This document shows positions 43,216 through 55,507 of a stretch of 64,000 nt of DNA, piece by piece. The position numbers and the translations under genes were made by a program. Within the stretch, counting starts at the first letter, position 1, and the number at the start of each line of letters is the position of its first letter. The DNA comes from Rapana venosa (taxonomy: Eukaryota; Mollusca; Gastropoda; Neogastropoda; Muricidae). Location of the stretch: the NCBI GenBank assembly GCA_028751875.1, contig CM054140.1, positions 55,691,485 to 55,755,484 on the forward strand, read 5' to 3'. The notes beneath the pieces were generated by a model, which saw only the letters and a list, made by a program, of their open reading frames with translations, ran no database searches and was not told the origin of the DNA.

Positions 43216-43556
43216 GGGGGACGGGAAAGCCTAGTGGTCAAAACATTGCGCTCGCAATCTGACAACCCGGGTTCGATTCCCGTTCAAGGGGATATTTTGC
43301 CCTGGAGTTAACATCAGTGCAGACTCCACTCTCCCAAAAAGTCCTTCAGATGAGACTATAAACCGAGGCCCCGTGTGCGAACGCACGCAGAACATCTTGC
43401 GCACACGTTAAAATCCCGTTCCGCTTTTCGGAAGAGTAGGCCATTGTGTGCCGGTGGGAACAGATGACAATTTACAATACCGCATACAAACGAGGACTGG
43501 ACGTAAAAAAGCACATAAGTGCTTATTCCATTATCCTCGATATATATATTTAAAAA
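43216..43556 (+). mobile_element. SINE family A, full length with head type 1 (A13)
   Basis: GGGGGACGGGAAAGCCTAGT start, B box GGTTCGATTCC at 43270-43280, linker GAGTTAACATCAGTGCAGAC, complete body, hairpin AAGCACATAAGTGCTT, and 3' end CCATTATCCTCGATATA grading into TA/A-rich tail. Confidence 0.95.
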
Positions 43557-43578
43557 ATAGTAAATAATAACAGTAATA

Positions 43579-43826
43579 GCTCTCGCTCTCTCAAAACCAA
43601 ATTTAAGCAGCGCTGAACGTGGATAGGTGACCTATGCTTCAGCACAGTCCCCCAGTTCACCCAGCTGTAAATGGGTACCTGCCCTCTTTAGGGTCAGGGA
43701 AGGTAAAGCAGCGAGGGAGAGGAGATGGGCGCCACCCTCAATATGCTGGCCCCTAGAGAAGCTGAGGTCTCTGACGCCTCGCTCCCCAGTGACCGCATAA
43801 TTATGTTATGGGGACACCTTTACCTT
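43579..43826 (+). mobile_element. SINE family B, truncated, immediately after A13 (B5)
   Basis: Starts in the head (GCTCTCGCTCTC). The 5S-like segment is partly deleted (TTTAAGCAGCGCTGAACGTG, then GATAGGTGACC), followed by an intact body and GGGACACCTTTACCTT end. Both SINEs share orientation and are about 20 bp apart. Confidence 0.92.
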
Positions 43827-43854
43827 CTTACTTTCGAATATGGAGCAGCAGCCT

Positions 43855-43985
43855 AAGCATCATCAGTAGCAGCAGCACGCAGAAGCAGCAGCAGCAGCAG
43901 TAGCAGCAGCAGCAACAACAACAACAAATACAACAGCAGCAGCAATAACAACAACAGCAGAAATTGTTACTTCAGAATTAGTAAC
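43855..43985. repeat. CAG/CAA trinucleotide tract
   Basis: AGCAGCAGCAGC and CAACAACAACAA runs. The sense is open but there are no splice sites or flanking coding sequence. Confidence 0.9.
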
Positions 43986-44846
43986 AGCAACTGCATGGCG
44001 ATAGCTTAACCGGTTGGGGTTTTTTTTTTAACTCTCCGATCTTCCTGAGAAACTGGCCATGCAAGAAACAACATAAGGATTAGCCATGTGGCCAAGAGAA
44101 AACAATTAGCTGCTATAATCCCCCAACAAGCCTCTCCTCAAGATCCCACTGTGTGATAAGCAAAGGAGGAGGGTGGGAAGTTGGCTAAGTGCCAGTCTTG
44201 TGAGAACCGTGCAATAGAATACCTCCTCTTGTAAAAAAGAAGAAGAAGAAAAAAAAAAGAAGACGTAACTATTGTACTGTTGTTGTATTTGGGGGGGTGG
44301 GGTTGTTTACTGATTTTATAGACAGAAAGAAGAAATAAAAAGACCTGTAGATTTAGAAATGTAAGAAGAGTGTAGCAGACAGATGAAAGACCAAAACGTG
44401 TACAACATTTTAAAAAAACAAAACGAAGCAAACAAAACATGTACGCTATATAAGAAGAAAAAAACCCTGACGCAATTAAGGTAGGGGCCGAAAACAAACA
44501 AAAAAAGCGAACTGTGAGTCAAGCATCCTTTTGATTGTAAACACCGTTATTCATAGTCATCAAGTAATATGCTGATGTATCATGAACATCGCAACTTCAG
44601 TTTCTTATGTGTGACTGGTTCACATATTTGCTGTGTAACTGTGGGCCTACCTTCCAGTGCACTGCTCTTCTTACCTATGCAACGTGTTGGTTTCCATGCT
44701 GGCAACGACTTTAGTCCAAGCAAAGATTTGTGAACACACATTGTGACAACAGAACTGATATATAGACCTCCATTCCTATGTAAAAATACTGCATTAAGAA
44801 TTTAGCTCCCAAAATTTATATCTAAGTGACTTCTTTCTTGCTTTTC
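43986..44846. other. Unique sequence
   Basis: Short GAAGAAG run near 44240. No gene is recognisable. Confidence 0.4.
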
Positions 44847-44950
44847 ATCACCTTCACCTGTCCCTTAGTCCCATGGATCGTGGGACCACAACAGAAAATT
44901 TTGCAACCAGCTTCCTCCACTCCCCACGGTCTTCTGCCTTCCGTAGGCAC
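44847..44950 (+). repeat. Family M element, copy 2
   Basis: CACCTTCACCTGTCCCTTAG, TTTTGCAACCAGCTTCCTCC and CCCACGGTCTTCTGCC. Confidence 0.78.
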
Positions 44951-45545
44951 TTTGTAATGTCGTCTTCTTGGTTTTGATTGAATATGATCAAATTTAAGAA
45001 GATAGAAAATACGTAACTATGATTTTGAACAAAGTAGCATCCAGTGTTGCCATCCAGTTTTGCCATTTGTGCTGTATGAAGTTGATAGCAAAATATATTG
45101 AGCTAAAATCATGCATGCCATATCATGGTTTTGAAAATCTTGATGGCGCATTCACATAAGCCTTTACGAGTTCTTAAAGGTTAAGTAGGACTGGCATGTT
45201 ATACAATTATAGAAGCAACAGCCACTGTTGATTATAAGGCTTTTTGTTACAAGGCACACGAAAACGTCTGCAGTTTTGTTCTCATGCAACTTAACCTAAA
45301 AATCAGAAACTGTGTACAATATTCTGGCTTACAACCTTGCATATATCTATGTTAATGGCTATTAAGCACGCAGACAGCGCATGCTATTCAATACACAAAA
45401 AAACAGCACAGCTTAACAGTTTAGTGTGTTACGCCGAAGAACCACTCTACACATCTGTTTTAATTATTATATCACGCTCGTATAACCCTTCATAAGGGGC
45501 CTTGGCCTATAAATAAACCATCTGACTGAGTCTTTTCTCTCAGCC
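44951..45545. other. Unique AT-rich sequence
   Basis: No feature recognised. Confidence 0.4.
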
Positions 45546-45549
45546 CCCG

Positions 45550-45590
<41 letters not shown>

Positions 45591-45782
45591 TATCCCCCGC
45601 CCCCACGCCTCCTCTCCCCCTGACCCCACCACCTATACTCCCCTCCCCCACTCTTAAAAGATTGATGCATACAAAAAATTTGCGGGTCACACACACACTT
45701 AACAAATCACTACAAAACTTACCCCAAGAATGATTACACACACAACACACAACACATAACATAAAACATACACACACACACA
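45546..45782. repeat. Poly-C run, C-rich stretch and CA run
   Basis: C run at about 45552-45590. At 45692-45735 AATCACTACAAAACTTACCCC is an isolated relative of the array O module. CA at 45765-45782. Confidence 0.85.
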
Positions 45783-46137
45783 AGGGGACGGGATAGCCTA
45801 GTGGGGAGAACAAAAGCGCTCGCAATCTGACGACCCGGATTTCGTTCCCATTCAAGGGGGTATTTTTCCCCCGGAGTTAACATCAGTGCAAAAATCCACT
45901 CTCCCCAAAAGTCCTTCGGATGAGACTATAAACCAAAGGCCCTGTGTGCGAACGCACGCAGGACATCTTGCGCGCACGTTAAATCCCGTTCCGCTTTTCG
46001 TAAGAGTAGGCCATTGTGTGCCGGTGGGAACAGATGACACAATTTACAAAACCGCATACACACAGGGACTGGATTTTAAAAAGCACATAAGTGCTTGTTC
46101 TATTATCCTCGTTATAAAAGAATAAAAGAAACAAAAT

Positions 46138-46140
<3 letters not shown>
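45783..46140 (+). mobile_element. SINE family A, full length with head type 1 (A14)
   Basis: GGGGACGGGATAGCCTAGTG start, a mutated B box (GGATTTCGTTCCC), linker GGAGTTAACATCAGTGCA, body and hairpin AAGCACATAAGTGCTT, ending AAAGAATAAAAGAAACAAAA. Inserted within or next to CA repeats on both sides. Confidence 0.94.
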
Positions 46141-46168
<28 letters not shown>

Positions 46169-46555
46169 TCTTCCTTCTAGATTCAAACGAAGCTAATATT
46201 TTCCCTGTTTTGGGGTTGTTCTTTTTTTTTACAATTCTACTTCAAAGGGGAAACGCTTGCAACGATTTGTAACTGCTCGTGCCTGACCGATTTGCTAGCG
46301 TTCCGACAACAATTATAATTATCAGGATCGGGTTCATTTACAGCCTGCGTGTATAGAACCATCGATCTGTTTCATTAATGAGAGACAGACACACACACAG
46401 GTCGAGGATGGGGACCAAAGAAGGATGATATTGGGGAGGGGGGGGGGGGAGGGATGAATGGGGGGGAGGAGGGGGAGGGGGATGGATGGAGAAGAAGAAG
46501 AAAAGAACACTTACCAAGAGACTGAATTTGACAGTTGTGTTGCGTGCAGAGAAAT
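46141..46555. other. CA run, unique sequence and G-rich stretch
   Basis: CA at 46141-46168 and G-rich at 46435-46480. No gene is recognisable. Confidence 0.45.
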
Positions 46556-46795
46556 CACTGCGCAGGTGCGGGCGCGCGCGCACACACACACACACACACG
46601 CACGCGCGCACACACACACACATGTGCGCAAGAAGAAAGGGAGTGGGAACACAGAGAGAGAAGAGAGAGAGAGAGAGAGAGTCAGAGAGGGGGTGAGAGA
46701 GACAGACAGACAGACAGACAGATAGAGGCAGAGAAAGAGAGACAGAAAGACAGAGACAGAAGAAGACAGTAAAAGAGAGACACGAAAAACAGGCA
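46556..46795. repeat. CG/CA and GA/GACA repeats
   Basis: GCGCGCGCACACAC at 46570-46625, GA and GACA to 46770. Confidence 0.9.
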
Positions 46796-46914
46796 GAGGC
46801 AACGTATGAGAGAAAGCCGCTATAGCAAAGATCTATATGGCCATCTCCGCGTAGGGTGGTAAAAACTACAAACAGATGCATCTGCCGTCACTGTACAAAC
46901 TTACCCATAGAGAT

Positions 46915-46928
46915 GCGCGTGCGCGTGC

Positions 46929-46964
<36 letters not shown>

Positions 46965-47688
46965 CACACTGATCGAATCACTACAAACTTTACCCCAGAA
47001 ACAGGCGCACACACACACTCACACATACAAACACACACACAGCACACACACACACTGATCGAATCACTACAAACTTACCCCAGAAACAGGCACACACACA
47101 CTCACACATACACACGCACAACACACACAGACGCACAACACACACAGACACACATACACACAATGATCGAATCACTACAAACTTACCCCAGAACAGGCAC
47201 ACACACACTCACACATACACACACACACAACACCACACAACACAAACACTGATCGAATCACTACAAACTTGCCCAGAAACAGGCACACACACACACACAC
47301 ACCACACACAAACACACACAACACACCACACACACACAAACACTCACTGATCGAATCACTACAAACTTGCCCCAGAAACAGGCACACACACACACACACA
47401 CACACCCCACCACACACACACACACACCCCACACACAAACACACACACACAAACACACACTGATCGAATCACTACAAACTTGCCCCTGAAACAGGCACAC
47501 ACACAGCACACACACACCACACACTCACACACAACACACACACACACACCAGCACACACACACCACACACACCACACAACACACACACACACACACTCAA
47601 AACACAGCACACACACACACACACACACAGATCGATCACTACAAACTTACCCCGGGAAACAGGCACACACAGCACACACACACACAGC

Positions 47689-47729
<41 letters not shown>

Positions 47730-47870
47730 CAACACACACACAAAAACTGATCGAATCACTACAAATTTACCACAGAAACAGGCGCACACCACACTCACAC
47801 ATACAAACTCACAGACACACACACTGATCGAATAAACAACAACTTACCCCAGAAAAGGCACACAAAAACA
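46915..47870. repeat. Array O: nine 39-bp modules alternating with CA runs
   Basis: GATCGAATCACTACAAACTT followed by ACCCCAGAAACAGGC starts near 46972, 47057, 47164, 47251, 47349, 47461, 47630, 47749 and 47826. Spacing varies from about 85 to 170 bp because the CA runs between modules differ in length. Late modules are degraded (GATCGATCAC, GATCGAATAAAC). Confidence 0.93.
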
Positions 47871-47877
47871 CACACAC

Positions 47878-47881
47878 ACAA

Positions 47882-47941
<60 letters not shown>

Positions 47942-48085
47942 CTCTCCACACACACACAAAACACACACACACACACCACAACAGAACACACACACACACT
48001 CTCCCCTCTCTCTCAAACAACAAACACACACCCCAAAACACAAAAACCACACACACACACACACACACACAACACACACACAACA
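47878..48085. repeat. CT and CA microsatellites
   Basis: CT at 47881-47947, CA with AACACA variants to 48085. Confidence 0.93.
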
Positions 48086-48395
48086 CACAAACACATACAA
48101 ACAACAGTCATAAAAAACCCACCCCTATTCCCTGTAGAAGAAAGAAAGAGAGAGAAGAGAGAGGAGGCAAAAAAAGATTAAAGAAAACCCGGCAATGTCC
48201 CACCAGAGCCAACACACTGAACACTGATGGAGAGGGGTGATGAAAGGAAACTGTAACAGTGCAGCTGCAAACCTAATGCAAGCACGGCCTCTACTACAGC
48301 CAGAAGGATAAAGGAAAGGAGAGGAAGAGCACAGCTGCAGGCAGCTAAAGCTGTGTAAGTGGGCAGGCACCAGGACCTGATGTAATGGAACTGTT
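48086..48395. other. Unique sequence
   Basis: No feature recognised. Confidence 0.4.
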
Positions 48396-48790
48396 GCTCT
48401 GTGTGTGTGTGTGGTGTGTGTGTGTGGTGTGTGTGTTGTGTGTGTGTGTGTGTGTGGTGTGTGTTGGGGGGGAGAAAAGAGAGAGATAAGGGGCTAAGTG
48501 GAACACCCGCTTTGTGCCTCTAACAGCAAAAAAAACAACCACAACAAACAGGCGGAAATCCGAATCTCATCTGCATTCCACACCATTCTCATTCATTGCT
48601 TGAACAAAAACAAAAACAAACAAAAAAAAGGGGGAAGGGGGGAAGTAATTACCCTTGTGTTTTTGACTACCATAAGCACAATTGCCACTTCTTCAGATTA
48701 GATAAATTGTAACCTCCCCCCACCCCCCCCCCCCCCCCCTGTCCATTACCAACTCACCCCCCCCCCCAAAAAAAAAAAAAAAAAAAAAAA
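48396..48790. repeat. GT run, unique stretch and poly-C/poly-A runs
   Basis: GT at 48398-48464, unique to 48710, then C runs at 48716-48770 and an A run at 48768-48790. Confidence 0.8.
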
Positions 48791-49487
48791 TCAAAAAAAA
48801 TTTCAGAGGATTGCGCTTTCGGTAAATACTTGTGGCAACAGGTGAAGTCAATGATCTAGTTTCCAAGTGATAGCCTGGAGCGAAACTGTATTTGGCGTAC
48901 GGACACAACATTGCTCCTTTATATTCCTTTTTCAAGCAAATCTGATTAAGAGAAGCCAGTTGATGACTTTGTCATCGAATAAAAGTTAGTTTGGGTTTTT
49001 TTTTAATCTGAATGGCTAGTGAACAAAGAGAACAAAAGTACCCTCAAAGCTCTCTCTCTCTCTCTTCCTGCGAAAAGTAGGCTAACTAATCTTTCTTTTG
49101 TCAAAAGAATATCATGTTTCTACTTCTTTCGGGGGTAAATCCAAAACATACCTGATTGGCATATCATCACAAAATGACTATGCCAAATTAATATTCTTCA
49201 CACTTTTTCCTAGTTACCTCTAGGGATGTTTACGTGTCTTTTCCCTTTCAAGAGTTGTAATGAAAGTAAAGTTTTCAGAACGTGTGGTGTGTGATCTCCA
49301 AATGTTTGAGGATCAAGGCTTTGGGAGCATAAATCATTTCCCAGCCATTCCATAAGTTTTCTTATTATTGAAATTTGTGTTCGTGGATAGAGGGAACTGT
49401 GGCACTTCCCTTTCAAAGATTGTCATCAGAGAGGCGTTATGTTGGCTACGGCTAATCCAAAACGCAAAATTGTGGAAACTTCTCTCC
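48791..49487. other. Unique sequence
   Basis: No gene is recognisable. Confidence 0.4.
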
Positions 49488-49511
49488 TCTTCTCTCTCTC
49501 TCTCTCTCTCT

Positions 49512-49550
<39 letters not shown>
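49488..49550. repeat. (CT)n tract
   Basis: Pure CT with one TTTC interruption, directly abutting family E copy 2. Confidence 0.95.
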
Positions 49551-49555
<5 letters not shown>

Positions 49556-49853
49556 CTATTAATAGAAGGAAGAAATTGCTGTGTCAAAATATCAGTTAAT
49601 AATGGGTCTGTTAAAGCTTTGTATTTACAAGTATGGTTCAGATCCTGAATTGTAATGTTGCATTTTGACTGATACCGATTTCGATTTCTTACTAACCTTG
49701 TTCGAAATATGAGCCTAAAAAAAGCGGTTGTTGTTTCTCATGTTTGATCACAATTTGCATACCAATATACTGGTTTTCTTCCTTCCCCCAAACTCCGCGT
49801 CTTGTGGCCTAACGCCAATGTACATATTAAAACTGTTCACAGTTCAGAACTCT
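49550..49853 (-). repeat. Family E element, copy 2 (reversed)
   Basis: Palindrome TTCTATTAATAGAA (49554-49567), ATTGTAATGTTGCATTTTGA, GTTCGAAATATGAGCCT and ATGTACATATTAAAACTG match copy 1 in reverse. Confidence 0.85.
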
Positions 49854-50000
49854 GTGTGTGTATGTGCGTGTGTGCCCACTCCAAGCATGCATTTATGTAT
49901 GTCTTTATGTGTGTGTGATATTGCGTGCGTGCGTGCGCGCGTGTGTGTGTGTGAATGCATGCGTGCGTACGTTTTATTATTTAAAAAAAAAAAAATTTTC
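49854..50000. repeat. GT/GC-rich simple repeats
   Basis: GTGTGT, GCGTGCGTGC and GAATGCATGCGTGCGTACG. Confidence 0.8.
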
Positions 50001-50180
50001 ATTCTTTTATATCGAGGATAACGGAATAAGCACTTATGTGCTTTTTTTTTTTTTTACATCCAATCCCCGTGTGTATGCTGTTTGTGTAAATTCTGTCATC
50101 CGTTCCCACCGGCACACAATGGCCTACTCTTACGAAAAGCGGAACAGGATTTTAACGTGTGCGCGAGATGTTCTGCGTAT
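50001..50180 (-). mobile_element. SINE family A, body fragment (A15)
   Basis: ATTCTTTTATATCGAGGATA, hairpin GCACTTATGTGC, T-run-expanded spacer, CCCACCGGCACACAATGGCC and GATGTTCTGCGTATG. Confidence 0.93.
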
Positions 50181-50400
50181 GTGTGTGTGTTTGCTTCGTG
50201 CAGGATTAGCTAGCACACTATCTTGAACAGCAGTCCCCAGTGTCAAACAAAAGATCCATGTAGTGGACATGCACAGGGACTGGCTTAGCGGATCTTCAAA
50301 GCGCTGGTCTGTCTGTACACCTCCAAGTAACATCAGTTTGATTTCCCAGACAGTACTTATCTTTCGCTGGCAGTAAATGGAAACCTATGGGGCTTTTTGG
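50181..50400. other. Unique sequence
   Basis: No feature recognised. Confidence 0.4.
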
Positions 50401-50437
50401 GGTTGGAGAGGAGAGGAGAGGAGAGGAGAGGAGAGAG

Positions 50438-50477
<40 letters not shown>

Positions 50478-50490
50478 GTGTGTGTGTGTG

Positions 50491-50550
<60 letters not shown>

Positions 50551-50613
50551 AGAGAGAGGGGTGGGGATGGGGGCGAGCATGTTTTTTTGCCGAAGAAGAG
50601 AGAGAGCGAGAGT

Positions 50614-50688
<75 letters not shown>

Positions 50689-50730
50689 TGTGAGTGTGTG
50701 TTTGTGTGTGTGTGTGTGTGGTAGGGGGGG
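50401..50730. repeat. GGAGA, GA and GT compound microsatellite
   Basis: GGAGA pentamers at 50405-50434, GA to 50474, GT to 50548 and again 50612-50720. Confidence 0.95.
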
Positions 50731-50898
50731 TGGAGGGGCCGAGCGAGCGGGCGAATGTCTACGTCTGTAAGTAAAACACTGTATAAAACATAACATATTT
50801 GGACATTTTCCGAGTCACCGACTTTTTATTAATTAAAATCCTAGCATAGTTTAACGTGTAAAGCGGTTGTTAAGGGTTTTATACTGTATGTCACCCTG

Positions 50899-50935
<37 letters not shown>

Positions 50936-51383
50936 CGTGTGTGTGTGTGTGTGTGCGTGCGTACGGGTGTGTGTATGTGTGTCTGACTTTTACATATAAA
51001 AAATGCACAAAAAGGCATAAATAAATCATTCAATGGACTGAATAGACTTTCTCCTTATTTTACAGCTGGGGCATAGTAATTTGTCTTTCTTTTCATCTAA
51101 AAGCCATAAATCTTAAGAAAAAAATTATTCCTTTTGTAACTTTTCATTAATATTTGATATCATATTCTCTTTTCTCTCAAAACTCTGATTCCTTGTCAAG
51201 AAGATACATACATAGATGGGTTTTGTTATCGTTATGATTCCTAAAACTTACTGAGTCAATTGCGCTACCTTTAGCTGTTAAAGTGATTTTATAAAACCTA
51301 TCTCTTGGACCTTCTAGTCCCTTTCTTTATATTTACTCTATGATCTTTCATCTCAGCAGTCTATGTGTGATTCCTTTTAAAAG
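50731..51383. other. AT-rich unique sequence with a GT run
   Basis: GT at 50899-50985. The rest shows no gene or repeat family. Confidence 0.5.
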
Positions 51384-51384
51384 A

Positions 51385-51664
51385 AAAAGGTCAAGGTGTC
51401 CCATAACTTGTAGGGGAGCGAGGCATCACAGACCTCACCTTCTCTAGGAGCCAGCATATTGAGGGCGGCGCCCATCTCCTCTCCCTCGCTGCTTTTACCT
51501 TTCCTGACCCTAAAAAGGGCAGGTACCCATTTACAGCTGGGTGAACTGGGGGGACTGTACTGAAGCCAAGGCGCGCAAACTGTCACCCATCCACTTGGTA
51601 ACTCGATGCTGCTTAACATTCGCTGGGGGAAAGGAGTGCTCTGACCACTGAGCTATCCCGCCCC
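51385..51664 (-). mobile_element. SINE family B, near full length, reversed (B6)
   Basis: Reads in reverse: AGGGGAGCGAGGCATCACAG, GAGGGCGGCGCCCATCTCC, ACAGCTGGGTGAACTGGGGG, the 5S-like part GTCACCCATCCACTTGG, and the head CTGACCACTGAGCTATCCCG. Confidence 0.94.
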
Positions 51665-52211
51665 ACCCACCCCCCTTTCTTTTATCAAAGTAAATGCAGA
51701 GATGTAATTTTTATTTTTATGTGTCACAATTTCTTAGTTTACTGCACGACTCTCAGCACTAACACTAGTTTTAAACTAAACAAACCTGTCGCTCCTCCCA
51801 GTGTCTTCTTTTCCTGCAAAGAATGGACTCGACGACCGACGAACAAACAACTCCAGGTGAATCATTACCCAACCTGCGCTCATAAACATGTCTCCCAGAT
51901 TCTGATTTAGTCTAAAATCATTACTTCGGCTGGGAGTTCCAGACAGCCCTCTCAACCCCCACACATCCTCTAACTCCTCACCCCCCACCCCCACCACCAA
52001 CGCCCGCTCTATAAACTTTGAAGTTGTTTGTGAGAAAAGAATGACTCTTAATGTCAACTTGGCTAAAAGTCGGCTTGACAGAAAGCCATCCTTTAGTTTT
52101 TTCAAACTTTCTTCCCCTTGATGACCTTGTCTCAAGGTGATCTCGGGTCTCAATTTTTTTTCTCCTTCGTGCGACGAATTCGTGTCAAGGACATGGAGTT
52201 TTGCAGGACGT
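51665..52211. other. Unique sequence
   Basis: The 125-codon reverse frame at 51776-52153 has no domain I recognise and no neighbours supporting a gene. Confidence 0.4.
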
Positions 52212-52541
52212 ATTTCTAGGAAGGGGACGGGATGATAGCTCAGCGGTCAGAGCACTCGCTTTCTCCCAGATAAGGTTAAGCAGCATCGAGCGTGGTTACC
52301 ACTTGGATGGGTGACCGTTTGCGCGCCTTGGCTTCAGTACAGTCCCCCAGTTCACCCAGCTGTAAATGGGTGACCTGCCCTCTTTAGGGTCAGGGAAGGT
52401 AAAGCAGCGAGGGAGAGGAGATGGGCGCCGCCCTCAATATGCTGGCCCCTCGAGAAGCTGAGATCTTTGATGGCTCACTCCCCTACGAGCATAATTATAG
52501 GTTATAGGACACCTTTACCTTTACCTTTTTTTGATTTCTAG
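52212..52541 (+). mobile_element. SINE family B, full length with short target duplication (B7)
   Basis: The element runs about 52223-52530: GGGGACGGGATGATAGCTCA head (three extra bases before the A box), 5S-like AAGGTTAAGCAGCATCGAGC and ACTTGGATGGGTGACCG, body, and a (TTTACC)n tail. ATTTCTAG occurs at 52212-52219 and 52534-52541, with A/G-rich likeness beyond, a probable imperfect target duplication. Confidence 0.94.
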
Positions 52542-52973
52542 AAAAGGTGTCATGGCAGTTTCTCCGCTTTAAACCATTCCTTCAGTTTTGTTCTATGACA
52601 ATCTCAGTGCTACAGTTCGAGAAACCAGCTAAGATAAAGCTGGTCTCCACTACAATTTTTGAACAAAAATTGAACAAAACAAGATATCATCAAAGGTCTG
52701 ATTGCTACTTCAATCTTTCGTTCTTGTAATCTCTGCAGCCAAACCTGCTTATGTACTGTAGCAATACAGACCACTGTGGTATAGGGCATGGGAGTCCGTA
52801 ACAAAATGACTAACTATTGCCAACAGGTCACAGAAGCTTTCATGTCAGTCAACAGAGAGAAACAACTGCGCCAGTCAAGTTGACAATTGTACTATGTTCC
52901 CCAATTTCATACCGGAGGTGTACCACCCTCAAAAGGACGGCAGTTTGAGGAAGAATGGGCCTTTCTTTCTTTA
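52542..52973. other. Unique sequence
   Basis: No feature recognised. Confidence 0.4.
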
Positions 52974-53299
52974 GTCTTTTATTTCGAGGATAATGGAATA
53001 AGCATGTGTGGGGTTTTTTTTACATCCAGTCCCCGTGTGTAAGCAGTTTTGTCAATTTTGTCATCCGTTCCCACCGGCACACAATAGCCCACTCTTCCAA
53101 AAAGCGGAGCGAGTTTTAACGAGTGCGCAAGATGTTCTGCGTGCGTTCGCACACGGGACCTCGGTTTACAGTCTCATCCGAAGGACTTTTGGGGAGAGTG
53201 GAGTCGGCTCTGATGTTAACTCCAGAGGGGAAAAAATCCTCTGGAACGAGATTCCAACCCAGCTCAGCAGATCACGGGCGCATCATTCTAACCACTAAT
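52974..53299 (-). mobile_element. SINE family A, nearly complete, reversed (A16)
   Basis: Reversed 3' end, body, linker (GATGTTAACTCCAGAGG) and most of the head (GATTCCAACCCAGCTCAGCA). The B box is mutated (CGAACC has become CCAACC). The hairpin is damaged. Confidence 0.93.
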
Positions 53300-53715
53300 T
53301 TGCACATGTATAGTAAATATTGCTTTGCAAACGCTACGATGAAGGAAAATGTTGCGTCTAATGTTCCTTCGAGGTTACAAACATATATATCTTTAATAAA
53401 GACGTTTGCACGGGTTTGAGGAAAGAGGGAGAGATTCAGGACACTGGACTCTGGATTCTAATCGTAAGGCCACCGTTCTGTATACAAAACCAGTAGGGTA
53501 TATATTTTTGACACAAAAGAAACTACAAACCAAACAGGTGTCACATAAGTCTTGTTCTGATTTCATGGCAACAGTTTTCTAATTGTGATTCTGATTCGTG
53601 AGTAATGTTGGCATTATCAAGAGTGACTTTCCAAAGGAACATGAGCTAGTTCATGTTTTCGTACACCAATTATGCTTAACAAAGTTCTCGGACTTTCTGA
53701 GCATAAACTATTCGG
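53300..53715. other. Unique sequence
   Basis: No feature recognised. Confidence 0.4.
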
Positions 53716-53761
53716 GGAGAGAGAGAGAGAGGGGAGAGAGAGAGAGAGGAGAGAGAGAGAG

Positions 53762-53820
<59 letters not shown>

Positions 53821-54064
53821 GGGGAGAGAGAGAGAGAGAAAGAAAGAGAGAGAGAGAGAGCGACAGAGAGAAACAGACAGACAGAGAGACAAACATCGAG
53901 ACAGACAGAGACAGAGATACAGACAGAGACAGACAGACAGATAGACAGAGACAGAGACAGACAGAGAGGCAGAGACAGAGAGAGACAGAGAGAGACACAG
54001 AGACAGGGCAGAGAGAGAGAGGACAGAGTGACAGAGGCAGAGAGAGGGAGGGAGACAGACAGAC
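53716..54064. repeat. GA then CAGA tetranucleotide tract
   Basis: GA to about 53806, then CAGA/GACAGAGA units to 54064. Confidence 0.95.
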
Positions 54065-54099
54065 AAACTGTGTTCAGAAGTATGTGTGTTTGCATGCCT

Positions 54100-54102
54100 C
54101 CA

Positions 54103-54164
<62 letters not shown>

Positions 54165-54395
54165 GTGTGTGTGTGTGTGTTTTTGGTGTGTATGTGTGCA
54201 CATGTGTGCATTTACCAATTTTTTCTGTAAATGTTCACTGTCTGTACATATTTGGACGTCTGGGGTGTGTGCAAAAGTTTTTGCACTTTGTGTGTGTGTG
54301 AGTGTGGTGTGTGTGTTGTGGTGTGTGTGTGTGTGTGTGTGTGGTGTGTGTTTGTGTGTGTGTGTGTGGTGTGTTGTGTGTGTGTGTGTGAAAAG
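54100..54395. repeat. (GT)n microsatellites
   Basis: GT at 54105-54183 and 54288-54392 around an ordinary 100-bp segment. Confidence 0.95.
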
Positions 54396-54489
54396 GTGTT
54401 GGGTGCTGAATGATTTGAATTTACAGAACTTGTTTTTTAAATGGAAATGCCAAAAAAACTGGACCCATTGCGTAAAAACCCCAACCCCT

Positions 54490-54855
<366 letters not shown>

Positions 54856-55437
54856 AAAAGAAACTCCTTTTGGCCCTCTCGTTCTTGACTGCTTCTCTGC
54901 CTGCCCTTTTCCCGCCTGCCTGCCTGCCGCCTGCCTGCGTCTGTCTGTTGTTCTCTCTCTTCTCTCTCTCTCTCTTCTCTCTCTCTCTTCTCTCTCTCTC
55001 TCCCCCTCTCTCTCTCCCCCCTCCTCTTTCGCTTCGTAAGCGTTGCTCGGTGCAGCTTGCGGGTTTTATTCTTCTTGCATGCAGTTCGGAGAGCAGAAAG
55101 TCACAGCAGAACGATGCAGGCTTAAAGTATAAAGATAGCCCTGCTCCAGTGTAGAAGCAGATTTTCCCATTTTGGGCGTGATTTTTTGCTTCTTTTGAAA
55201 TTGTGGAAATTGCGTTTTGTGTGCAGGTTTAAAACACCCTCCACATTGTACTGAATTGGGCCCCAAGAAATGTTGTGCAAATGCTTATAAACGTGTAACC
55301 CACTCTCCCCCCCTACTTTTTTTTGAATTGCCCAAGAAATTTGTGCAAATGCTTTTTGAAAATGTAATTACTCTAGTACCTCCCCACTTTTTTTTAAAAT
55401 TTGTGGCCACGGCTGAGTTCAATAAAACTGTCTTTCA

Positions 55438-55470
<33 letters not shown>

Positions 55471-55505
55471 CTTCTTCTCTCCTCTCCTCTCTCTCTCTCT
55501 CTGTC
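54856..55505. other. Pyrimidine-rich and mixed sequence
   Basis: CCTG units at 54897-54935, CT to 55020, unique 55030-55430 with TTTTTTTGAA-type segments duplicated near 55318 and 55388, and CT at 55438-55502. Confidence 0.5.
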
Positions 55506-55507
55506 TG

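Noticed and set aside
43855..43985. Polyglutamine coding exon from CAG/CAA tract
   Set aside because: No splice sites in a sensible phase and no flanking coding sequence; likely a plain trinucleotide repeat.
46915..47870. CRISPR-like array of repeats and spacers
   Set aside because: The genome is eukaryotic, the spacers are all CA microsatellite, spacing is irregular and there are no cas genes.
51776..52153. 125-codon minus-strand frame of ordinary composition
   Set aside because: No recognisable domain, no splice-site pairing and no neighbouring exons; lengths like this occur by chance in 64 kb.
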